A stretch of 7,637 bases of DNA, from positions 1 to 7,637 of the forward strand of contig CAMLMQ010000148.1 of the NCBI GenBank assembly GCA_946481135.1, given 5' to 3'. The notes under the pieces are model-generated. The model made no database searches. It worked only from the letters and a program-made list of their open reading frames with translations, and was not told the origin of the DNA. Of this stretch, positions 1-6,043 are shown piece after piece. Position numbers and translations under genes: made by a program. Positions within the stretch are counted from its first letter, which is position 1. Each line of letters begins with the position of its first letter. The stretch is from an uncultured Microbacteriaceae bacterium. GTDB taxonomy: Bacteria > Actinomycetota > Actinomycetes > Actinomycetales > Microbacteriaceae.

Positions 1-719
1 GCGTTGTGGATGCCGATCTCGAACGAGCTCGCGACCGCCTGGCGCGGCTCCACCCGGAACAGGCGCGGCACGAAGAAGCCGATCGTGAGCGACAGCACGC
101 AGAACAGCACCGTGATGCCGGCGAGGCTGCCGAGGTTCGGGAAGAACAGGTCGCGGTTGGAGATGATCGCCCCCACGATGACGACCGCGAGGATCACCAT
201 CGACGCCACCCGCACCGGGCGGTCCATCGTGTCGGCGAACGCCGGGGCCAGACGGCGCACGATCATGCCGAGCACGACCGGCCCGAGCACGATGAGGAAC
301 ACCTCGACCGCCTTGCTGAACTGGATGCCGAGGCCCTCCTCGTCGGGCAGGAAGATCGAGATCGCGAGGTTCGTGAGCAGCGGCAGCGTGAACAGCGCCA
401 CGATCGAGTTGATCGCCGTGAGGGTCACGTTGAGCGCGACATCCCCGCGGAACAGATGCGAGTAGAGGTTCGCCGTCGTGCCGCCGGGGCTCGCCGCGAG
501 CAGGATCATGCCGACGGCGAGGATCGGCGGCAGTTGGAACAGCACGACGAGACCGAAGCACACGGCCGGCAGCAGCACGAGCTGGCAGGCGAGCGCGACG
601 ATCACCGCCTTCGGATGCTTGCCGACGCGCGCGAAGTCGCCGGGGGTGAGCGAGAGGCCGAGCCCGAACATGATGATGCCGAGGGCGACCGGGAGTCCGA
701 TGGTTGTCAACGCTGACAT
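1..719 (-). CDS. Bile acid:sodium symporter (BASS) family transporter, C-terminus cut by window edge
   Basis: Inner-membrane secondary transporter of the BASS/SBF fold, a family that couples sodium to uptake or export of organic anions; the substrate cannot be told from sequence. The visible 240 residues are strongly hydrophobic with repeated membrane segments. They carry the two family signatures: SPGGTTANLYSHL (about 77-89), the first unwound crossover segment, and EIGIHNA (about 234-240), the start of the second, right at the window edge. About 40-80 residues should be missing. The ATG at 719 fits the family N-terminus (MSALTTIGLPVALGIIM), but no good Shine-Dalgarno stands before it. It lies 47 nt downstream of the oxidoreductase gene on the same strand, with a strong hairpin between, so co-transcription is possible but may be attenuated. 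The usual Gln of the E-x-G-x-Q-N signature is His here. Family confident; substrate unknown. Confidence 0.9.
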   Translation of the reverse strand, partial: MSALTTIGLPVALGIIMFGLGLSLTPGDFARVGKHPKAVIVALACQLVLLPAVCFGLVVLFQLPPILAVGMILLAASPGGTTANLYSHLFRGDVALNVTLTAINSIVALFTLPLLTNLAISIFLPDEEGLGIQFSKAVEVFLIVLGPVVLGMIVRRLAPAFADTMDRPVRVASMVILAVVIVGAIISNRDLFFPNLGSLAGITVLFCVLSLTIGFFVPRLFRVEPRQAVASSFEIGIHN

Positions 720-730
720 GTGCTCATCGT

Positions 731-763
731 GGCGGAGATCCGGCCCGGAGGCCAGCATCCGCC
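731..763 (-). terminator. Strong intercistronic RNA hairpin (terminator or attenuator candidate)
   Basis: Read on the minus strand, GGCGGA (763-758) pairs with TCCGCC (736-731). Inside it CTGGCC (755-750) pairs with GGCCGG (745-740), with one G-U pair. The loop is UCCG closed by C-G, a UNCG-type tetraloop of unusual stability. The hairpin starts 3 nt after the oxidoreductase stop and ends 11 nt before the BASS start codon. No U-tract follows, so it could be a U-less terminator, an mRNA 3' stabiliser or a structure limiting translation of the next gene. Confidence 0.55.
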
Positions 764-766
764 GGG

Positions 767-1747
767 TCAGTTCGCCGGGTAGCTCAGTCCGATGATCTCG
801 CGCACGGCATCCATCGTCGCCATGATCTCGACGGTCTCCGACGGGGGCAGGATCTCCCCCGCGACGAGTCCCGCCGCGACGAGACGCTCCACCTCGGCGG
901 CCTGGAAGTGCATGCCGCGTCCGGGCACGCGCTCCTCGTAGCGCTCGACGACGTTGTGGTCGCGGTCGTAGTGCGTGAACGACGCCTGGTTGTACCAGAC
1001 GCGCTCGATCTCGATGCGACCCTCGGTGCCGTTGACGGTCGCGCGGTTCGGGCCCACGGCATCCAGCTGGGTCTGCAGCACCGCGTGGGCGCCGGAGGCG
1101 TAGCCGAAGATCATCGACGTCTGCGCGTCGACCCCCGTGGCGGTGGGTGTCGAGTGCGCGACGATCGACGTCGGGGCGCCGAGCACGTCGAACGCGAACG
1201 ACACGGGGTAGATGCCGAGGTCGAGCAGGGCGCCTCCGCCGAGCTCGGGGCGGATGAGCCGCTCGATGTGGTCGATCTTCTGGTCGTGGTCGACCATCAC
1301 GGTGCGGATGTCGCCGAGAGCGCCGGAGGCGATGATCTCGCGGATGCGCACCATGTGCGGCAGGAAGCGCGTCCACATCGCCTCCTGCACGACGAGGCCC
1401 TTCTCGGCGGCGAGGTCGACGATCTCGCGGGCTTCCGCGGCATCCATCGTGAACGGCTTCTCGACGAGCGCGTGCTTGCCGCCCTCGAGCACGATGCGCG
1501 CCGACGCGGCGTGCCACGGATGCTGCGTCGCGATGTAGATCGCGTCGATGCCGGGGTCGGCGGCGAGCTCCTCGTAGCTGCCGTACGCGGTCGGCACGCC
1601 CATCTCATCCGCCCAGGCCTGCGCCTTCGCGAGGTCACGGGCCGCGACCGCGACCACGTCGAAGCCGTGCAGCTTCATGTCCGCCGTCTGGGCCTTGGCG
1701 ATGCCGCCGGCCCCGAGGATGCCCCAGCGCAGTCCGTTCTCCGTCAT
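767..1747 (-). CDS. Gfo/Idh/MocA family NAD(P)-dependent oxidoreductase
   Basis: Cytoplasmic dehydrogenase of 326 residues, the normal length for the family. The N-terminal Rossmann domain opens with WGILGAGGIAKA (8-19), the dinucleotide-binding glycine motif. EKPFT (96-100) carries the conserved Lys97 that the family uses near the nicotinamide. EAMWTRFLP (122-130) and GGALLDLGIYPV (171-182) belong to the C-terminal substrate domain and resemble the dimeric dihydrodiol dehydrogenase/sugar dehydrogenase branch. Substrate is probably a sugar, polyol or diol, but this is family knowledge rather than something the sequence decides. The ATG at 1747 overlaps the stop of the upstream hydrolase as ATGA, so translation is probably coupled. 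The frame stays open far upstream, but that extension is antisense-like low-complexity Arg/Pro sequence over the hydrolase gene and is not real. Confidence 0.93.
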   Translation of the reverse strand: MTENGLRWGILGAGGIAKAQTADMKLHGFDVVAVAARDLAKAQAWADEMGVPTAYGSYEELAADPGIDAIYIATQHPWHAASARIVLEGGKHALVEKPFTMDAAEAREIVDLAAEKGLVVQEAMWTRFLPHMVRIREIIASGALGDIRTVMVDHDQKIDHIERLIRPELGGGALLDLGIYPVSFAFDVLGAPTSIVAHSTPTATGVDAQTSMIFGYASGAHAVLQTQLDAVGPNRATVNGTEGRIEIERVWYNQASFTHYDRDHNVVERYEERVPGRGMHFQAAEVERLVAAGLVAGEILPPSETVEIMATMDAVREIIGLSYPAN

Positions 1748-2316
1748 GCGTTCAGCATGCCATCGGTCGCCCACTCGCGGATGCGCGGCCACGGGCCGAA
1801 GCCGGTCGCCGGGATGAGGTGGCCCCCGGCCGGGACGGTCTCGACGGGGACCGCGTCGTCGATCTCGTAGGAGCCGCGTGTGCCGCCGGGCGCGTACTCG
1901 TCGCCCTCGCCCTCGAAGATCCGCGTCTCGACGCCGGGCAGCGCGGCGATGTGCGGCGGGTGCTCGACGAACGACGCGACGACGGTGGAGGCGAGCATCG
2001 ACGGTGCCGGGACGGCCACGAGGGCGAGGCGGGTGACGCGACCCGGCGAGCCGCCGCGTGCGAGCCGGGTGAGCCAGAGCGAGGTCGCGAGGCTGTGCGC
2101 GAGCAGCGTCACGGGACGCTCGTCGCGGGTCACGAGGCCGTCGAGCAGCTCGAGCCAGGTGTCGAGGTCGGGGGTGTCGGGATCGGGCAGCTGCGGGTAG
2201 TCGACCTCCGCGCCGAGGGCGGTCAGCTCGTCGAAGAGCCAGTGCTGCCAGTGGTCGGCCGGGCGGCGGTTCTCCCACCCGTGGAGGAGGACGAAACGGG
2301 GTGTCGCGGTTCTCAT
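1744..2316 (-). CDS. RBBP9/YdeN-like serine hydrolase (alpha/beta fold)
   Basis: Small cytoplasmic alpha/beta hydrolase, 190 residues, typical for the RBBP9/YdeN family; natural substrate unknown for most members. LLHGWENRRPADHWQHWL (10-27) is the family's N-terminal signature. The nucleophile elbow is LLAHSLATSL (71-80) with Ser75, where the Gly residues of the usual GxSxG are replaced by Ala, as is common here. Asp139 (in GEGDEYAP) and His166 (in AGGHLIPATGFGPWP) complete the likely triad; GFGPWP is highly characteristic. The ATG at 2316 is chosen because the fold begins directly after it. An in-frame ATG at 2379 would add 21 unconserved residues and run into the divergent gene. A GGAGG abuts the ATG with no spacer, which is abnormal. 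It is first of the hydrolase-oxidoreductase pair (4-nt overlap). Confidence 0.88.
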   Translation of the reverse strand: MRTATPRFVLLHGWENRRPADHWQHWLFDELTALGAEVDYPQLPDPDTPDLDTWLELLDGLVTRDERPVTLLAHSLATSLWLTRLARGGSPGRVTRLALVAVPAPSMLASTVVASFVEHPPHIAALPGVETRIFEGEGDEYAPGGTRGSYEIDDAVPVETVPAGGHLIPATGFGPWPRIREWATDGMLNA

Positions 2317-2339
2317 CCTCCGATCGTGTCGGACGGGAG

Positions 2340-2345
2340 TACCGT
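2340..2345 (+). promoter_or_regulatory. Possible -10 element of the LysE gene (leaderless)
   Basis: TACCGT matches the actinobacterial TANNNT -10 pattern and lies exactly 6 nt before the ATG at 2352. That would place the transcription start on the start codon. No clear -35 is visible. The only SD-like run, GGGAG at 2335-2339, is 12 nt from the ATG, longer than ideal, which favours leaderless expression. Confidence 0.4.
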
Positions 2346-2351
2346 GGCGCC

Positions 2352-2990
2352 ATGCTTCCCCTGCCGAACCTCCTCGCATTCCTGGCAGCGGCGACCGTGC
2401 TCGTGATCATGCCCGGTCCGACCGTGCTGTTCGTGGTCGGCCGGTCGCTGTCTCTCGGACGCCGCGGCGGCCTGCTGAGCGTGCTCGGCAACGCGATGGG
2501 GCTCGTGCCGATCATCGTCGCCGTCGCGTTCGGCGTGGGGGCGCTCATCGCGGAGTCGGCGATCGTGTTCGCGGTCATCAAGTACGCCGGAGCCGCCTAC
2601 ATCGTCTACCTCGGGGTGCAGGCGATCCGGCACCGTCGGCGCACCGCGGAGTCCATCACGGGGGGCGTCAGCCGCAAGTCGACCCGGCGGATGCTCGGCG
2701 AGGGCTTCCTCGTCGGCGTGAGCAACCCGAAGACGATCGCCTTCTTCCTCGCCGTGTTGCCGCAGTTCGTCGCCCCGCAGGCCGGGTGGGTGCCGGGTCA
2801 GCTGCTGCTGCTCGGCGGCATCTTCATCGTGCTCGCGCTGCTCTCCGACGGGGCCTGGGCGCTCGCCGCCGGGTCGGCGCGGGACTGGTTCGCCCGCTCG
2901 CCGAAGCGGGTCGAACGGCTGGGCGCGACGGGCGGCGTCATGATGATCGGACTCGGGGGCGTGCTCGCCCTCACGGGGTCGGAGAAGTAG
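2352..2990 (+). CDS. LysE/RhtB family amino-acid exporter
   Basis: Inner-membrane exporter of 212 residues, standard for the LysE/RhtB family, whose members efflux amino acids such as lysine, threonine or homoserine lactone; the substrate here is not predictable. Visible features are an N-terminal membrane segment (about 5-27) running into MPGPTVLFVVGRSLSLGRR (20-38), the family signature. Further segments lie at about 48-68 and 72-92. A basic cytoplasmic loop (HRRR, about 94-97; RKSTRR, 108-113) follows, then GVSNPKTIAFFLAVLPQF (122-139) with the conserved NPK, and two more segments near 147-170 and 190-208. The ATG at 2352 fits the family start; an upstream GTG-type extension would add 17 hydrophilic residues overlapping the divergent gene. 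It is divergent from the hydrolase (35 nt apart) and convergent with the molybdoenzyme gene. Confidence 0.93.
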   Translation: MLPLPNLLAFLAAATVLVIMPGPTVLFVVGRSLSLGRRGGLLSVLGNAMGLVPIIVAVAFGVGALIAESAIVFAVIKYAGAAYIVYLGVQAIRHRRRTAESITGGVSRKSTRRMLGEGFLVGVSNPKTIAFFLAVLPQFVAPQAGWVPGQLLLLGGIFIVLALLSDGAWALAAGSARDWFARSPKRVERLGATGGVMMIGLGGVLALTGSEK

Positions 2991-3029
2991 GTCTCGACAC
3001 GCGTCCTGCGGGCGCTACTCGACCACCGG
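2990..3029. repeat. Microbacteriaceae-type palindromic intergenic repeat, terminator candidate
   Basis: This 40-bp element begins GGTCTCGACACGCG and ends GCTACTCGACCACCGG. It resembles a short dispersed repeat that I recognise from many Microbacteriaceae genomes, usually placed just after stop codons. Its first base is the last base of the LysE stop TAG. The core, GCGTCC (3001-3006), loop TGC, GGGCGC (3010-3015), forms a six-pair stem including one G-U, and TCGA occurs on both flanks (2995-2998 and 3019-3022). It fills the gap between two convergent genes, so it could act as a bidirectional terminator. The family-wide distribution is from memory; this window holds only one copy. Confidence 0.65.
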
Positions 3030-3030
3030 G

Positions 3031-4554
3031 TCAGTCGACGACCGTGATGGTCACGCGATGGTGGCCGGTCGCGCCATCGGGCACGACATCCTGTCGCTCG
3101 GCGGTCTGCACCTCGCCGTCGACGCTCGTCGCCCGCACGGCGAGCTCATGCTCTCCGCGAGTCGCCTCCCAGCGGTAGCTCCATTGCACCCAGGTGTCCT
3201 CCGAGATCGCGGTTGCGAGCTCGGCCTCCCGCCAGGGACCGTCGTCGACCGACACCTCGACCCGGGCGATGCCGGTGTGCTGATGCCACGCCACCCCGGC
3301 GACCACCACCTCACCCGCGGCGACGGACCCTCGCGGCACGTCGATGCGCGACGAGATCTTGATCGGACCGCGCTCGCTCCAGCCGCGGTCGGTCCAGTAG
3401 GCGCGCGCGGCGTCGAACCGCGTGACCTCCAGCTCGGCGACCCACTTCGTCGCCGACACGTAGCCGTAGAGGCCGGGCACGACGAGCCGGGCCGGGAAGC
3501 CGTGCTCGAGCGGCAGCGGTTCGCCGTTCATCCCGATCGCGAGGATCGCGTTGCGGTCGTCGGTCAGCGCTTCGATCGGCGTCGACGCCGTGAAGCCGTC
3601 GACGCTCCGGGAGAGCACCATGTCGGCGCGCGCGGTCGGCCGGGCGCGGGCGAGCAGCTCGCGCACCGGGTAGCCGAGCCACAGCGCCGTGCCGATGAGG
3701 TCGCCACCCACCGGGTTCGACACGCACATGAGCGTCGTGCGGCTCTCCCCGAGCGGCAGGGCGACGAGCTCCTCCCAGGTGAGCACGACCTCCTCCTCGA
3801 CGAGGCCGTGGATGCGCAGGCTCCAATCGGCGGGGTCGATGTTCGGGATCTGCAGCGCGGTGTCGATGCGGTAGAAGCCCGGGTTCCGGGTGATCAGGGG
3901 GCTGATCTGCGGGATGTCGAGTTCGGCTCCGGCCGGGATGGGGGGTGCCGCGACCGCGGGGCGGGGCAGCCGGAAGGTCTCCCGCACGCCGGTGACGGCG
4001 CGCGGTCCCGCCTGCAGCGCCGCACCGGCGACGGCGGCGAGGGCCGCGACGACGCCCGCGCCGCCCGCCCAGGTCAGGAATCGTCGGCGGCTGGGTGCCG
4101 CGGCACCGGGATCCGTCGCGACCGCCGGCGCCGGAAGCCGGGACAGCAGGAAGGTGAGCCCGAGCGCGGCGGCCACGGTCGCGATCGTCGCGGGGATCGC
4201 ATCCAGCACCGCCGCGCCTTCGCGCGTCATCGCCGCGACGATGCCGAACACCCCGGCGGCGACGATCAGCAGTCGCCCGGCGAGCGGACGCCACGCATGG
4301 AGGATGCCCGCGACGGCCGCGAGCGCGATGAGCACGATGCCGACCCCGACCAGCAGCGCGATCTTGTCGGCCGTGCCGAAGAGGGCGATCGCGGCATCCT
4401 TCGCCCACGGCGGGGCGAGGTCGATGAGCAGCGACCCGACCACGAGCACGGGGCTCGCGCGGGGCGCGAGGATCCCCGCCGCGAGTTCGGCGACCCCGAG
4501 CCCGAACGCGACCGCGGCCACACCGGCCACGGCGGGGAGCAGGCGCCGGCTCAT
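3031..4554 (-). CDS. Membrane-anchored molybdopterin oxidoreductase, sulfite oxidase fold, with internal Tat signal
   Basis: A 507-residue protein with a membrane domain followed by an extracytoplasmic molybdenum-cofactor enzyme domain; electron donor or acceptor unknown. Segments near 5-30, 63-86, 95-110 and 121-138 look transmembrane, with positive residues on the expected cytoplasmic loops. SRRRFL (155-160) and a hydrophobic stretch (162-182) then form an internal twin-arginine signal. The catalytic domain (about 210-380) contains TLMCVSNPVGGDLIGTALW (274-292), where Cys277 is the predicted molybdenum thiolate ligand, and EHGFPARLVVPGLYGYVS (350-367). The C-terminal 120 residues match the Mo-co dimerisation domain, ending in beta-rich sequence. 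The ATG at 4554 follows AAGGTG at a 5-nt spacing. It lies 55 nt downstream of the MFS gene on the same strand. Compared with classical sulfite oxidase it lacks a heme domain. Confidence 0.93.
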   Translation of the reverse strand: MSRRLLPAVAGVAAVAFGLGVAELAAGILAPRASPVLVVGSLLIDLAPPWAKDAAIALFGTADKIALLVGVGIVLIALAAVAGILHAWRPLAGRLLIVAAGVFGIVAAMTREGAAVLDAIPATIATVAAALGLTFLLSRLPAPAVATDPGAAAPSRRRFLTWAGGAGVVAALAAVAGAALQAGPRAVTGVRETFRLPRPAVAAPPIPAGAELDIPQISPLITRNPGFYRIDTALQIPNIDPADWSLRIHGLVEEEVVLTWEELVALPLGESRTTLMCVSNPVGGDLIGTALWLGYPVRELLARARPTARADMVLSRSVDGFTASTPIEALTDDRNAILAIGMNGEPLPLEHGFPARLVVPGLYGYVSATKWVAELEVTRFDAARAYWTDRGWSERGPIKISSRIDVPRGSVAAGEVVVAGVAWHQHTGIARVEVSVDDGPWREAELATAISEDTWVQWSYRWEATRGEHELAVRATSVDGEVQTAERQDVVPDGATGHHRVTITVVD

Positions 4555-4576
4555 GGCAGCACCTTACGCGCGTGAT

Positions 4577-4592
4577 CCCGGCTCACGCCGGG
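4577..4592 (-). other. Small intercistronic hairpin between the MFS and molybdoenzyme genes
   Basis: CCCGGC (4577-4582) and GCCGGG (4587-4592) form a perfect six-pair GC stem around a four-base loop (TCAC on the plus strand, GTGA on the minus-strand RNA). It lies 18 nt past the MFS stop and 22 nt before the molybdoenzyme ATG. No T-tract follows. It may be a weak terminator or an mRNA processing/stability element, or chance in GC-rich DNA. Confidence 0.35.
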
Positions 4593-4609
4593 TATTCGGA
4601 GCCGCCCGC

Positions 4610-5956
4610 TCAGGGGGTTGGGTGTCGCGCGTCGTAGGCGCGGAAGCCCGACTGCACGCGCACGAGCAGCGCGATGAGGCCGATGATGAGGATGCCGCCG
4701 AGCACGGGCGGGAACCACAGGGCCACCGCCGTCGCGAGCACGCCGATGTAGAGGTCGCCGACGCGCGGCCCTCCCGCGACCACGACCGTGAAGATGCCCT
4801 GCAGGCGCCCGCGCATCCCGTCGGGGGTCGCCATGAGCAGCATCGTGCCGCGGAAGATCGCGCTGATCTCGTCGCTCGCGCCCATGCCGAGCAGCGCGAA
4901 GGCCGCGACCCCGAGCGCCACCGGGTTCGCCTCGGTGATCTCCGAGCCGACGGCGCCGACCCATCCCGCCGCGAGACCGAGCTGCATCCCCAGCACCGCG
5001 AGTCCGAACAGCAGCACGAAGCCGCCGTAGACGGTGATCGCGCGGGCCACGGCGAGCCCGTGGCGGTGCACGCTGCCGACCGGCCCGCTGAAGAGGCTCG
5101 CGAGGAAGGTGCCGACCGCCATCGCGGCGGTGAGGATGCCGACGGTCACCGGCCCGCCGCCGAGCACGAGCGCGCCGAGCGCCGGGAAGAGCACGTGCGG
5201 GCGGCCGAACGTCATCGCGACGATGTCGACGAGGAACGACATGCGGATGTTGGGCGCCGTGCGCAGGAAGGCGATGCCCTGCTTGAGCGACGTCCAGCCG
5301 GGGCGCGCGACGCCGTCCGCCGCGGCGAGGCGGGGCAGCGTGACGATGCCGAGGAACATCGTGCTGAACAGCACGATGTCGACGAGGTAGGTCCAGCCGA
5401 AGCCGACCGTCGCGACGAGCACGCCCGCGAGCGCGGGACCCACGGTGAGTTGGATGCCGAACGCGATCCCGTTGAGCGCGCTCGCGGCGGGCACGAGCTC
5501 ACCGGGGATGAGGCGCGGCGTCACCGAGGCGCGCGTCGTCATCTGCACGGTCGCCGCGACCGACCCGAGCGTCGCGAGCAGGTAGAGCGGCCACACGGGC
5601 GGATCCGCGAGTCCCGTGTCGTACCAGGCGATGAGGGCGAGCCCGATCGTCGACGTCCAGCCGACGAGAGCGCTGCCGAGCAGCACGATCTTGCGGTCGA
5701 ACGCGTCGGCGAGCATCCCGCCCCACAACCCGGCGACGATCATCGGCAGCAGCCCGATGCCGCCGACGAGCGAGACCGCGAACGTCGACTCGGTGATGTC
5801 GTAGACCTGCAGGCCCACGGCCACGACGGTGAGTTGGGCGCCGATGCCCGAGATCGCGCCGCCGAACCAGAGGCGTGCGAACGCGGGCGAGACCCGCAGC
5901 GGGGTGATGTCGACGAACCGCCGGCGCTTCGCCGTCGCCGGCTGATCGGAACTCAC
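4610..5956 (-). CDS. MFS exporter, EntS-like (MFS_3 type)
   Basis: Twelve-segment major facilitator superfamily transporter of 448 residues in the inner membrane, closest in style to the EntS-like MFS_3 branch, which includes siderophore and drug exporters; the substrate here is unknown. The first helix follows a short basic N-terminus (AKRRRF, 9-14). Motif A between helices 2 and 3 reads GGMLADAFDRKIVL (79-92). The second half contains GMGASDEISAIFRGTML (357-373) and MRGRLQGIF (381-389), characteristic of this branch. The start is taken as GTG at 5956: the family sequence begins just after it and the frame upstream is open but unlike protein. TACTGT lies 8 nt before the GTG on the minus strand, so the transcript may be leaderless; no SD is seen. 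It could be co-transcribed with the molybdoenzyme gene downstream, though a hairpin separates them. Confidence 0.92.
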   Translation of the reverse strand: MSSDQPATAKRRRFVDITPLRVSPAFARLWFGGAISGIGAQLTVVAVGLQVYDITESTFAVSLVGGIGLLPMIVAGLWGGMLADAFDRKIVLLGSALVGWTSTIGLALIAWYDTGLADPPVWPLYLLATLGSVAATVQMTTRASVTPRLIPGELVPAASALNGIAFGIQLTVGPALAGVLVATVGFGWTYLVDIVLFSTMFLGIVTLPRLAAADGVARPGWTSLKQGIAFLRTAPNIRMSFLVDIVAMTFGRPHVLFPALGALVLGGGPVTVGILTAAMAVGTFLASLFSGPVGSVHRHGLAVARAITVYGGFVLLFGLAVLGMQLGLAAGWVGAVGSEITEANPVALGVAAFALLGMGASDEISAIFRGTMLLMATPDGMRGRLQGIFTVVVAGGPRVGDLYIGVLATAVALWFPPVLGGILIIGLIALLVRVQSGFRAYDARHPTP

Positions 5957-5961
5957 GAGGT

Positions 5962-5977
5962 CCGACAGTACTGGCGG
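5962..5977. promoter_or_regulatory. 16-bp imperfect palindrome in the divergent MFS/rhodanese promoter region
   Basis: CCGACAGTACTGGCGG is self-complementary except at one position pair (A5965/G5974). Its core CAGTACTG (5966-5973) is perfect. The core contains TACTGT on the minus strand (5970-5965), a TANNNT -10 placed 8 nt from the MFS GTG, and TACTGG on the plus strand (5969-5974), a poorer -10 for the rhodanese-like gene. A dimeric regulator bound here would cover the MFS -10. The operator role is an inference; no regulator gene for it lies adjacent. Confidence 0.45.
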
Positions 5978-6043
5978 GATCGCGTCGGGGGCTGTCGGTC
6001 GTCCCACTGGATGGATGTCGCCTCTCCTGCTTGCCTCGAGCGC

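Noticed and set aside
6..716. Long plus-strand open frame rich in Arg, Glu and His
   Set aside because: It is antisense to the BASS gene. Its composition is the low-complexity pattern produced by reading a GC-rich gene backwards, with no domain motif.
2317..2351. ACGG-GAGTA-CCGT small hairpin (2333-2345) before the LysE-type gene as a riboswitch or regulator site
   Set aside because: The stem is only four pairs and there is no leader if transcription starts at the ATG. It is too weak to call.
1748..2581. Minus-strand N-terminal extension of the Gfo/Idh oxidoreductase, giving a 604-residue frame
   Set aside because: The extension lies over the hydrolase gene and reads as Arg/Pro-rich nonsense. 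The true protein begins at the ATG at 1747, just before the Rossmann motif.
3058..4575. Plus-strand 505-codon open frame opposite the molybdoenzyme
   Set aside because: Arg/Asp/Gly low-complexity shadow. The minus strand encodes a clear sulfite-oxidase-fold protein.
3890..6010. Plus-strand open frame continuous with the rhodanese-like gene, suggesting a very large fusion
   Set aside because: Upstream of the rhodanese domain it is antisense to the molybdoenzyme and MFS genes and has no recognisable domain. Only the 6044-6493 part is real.
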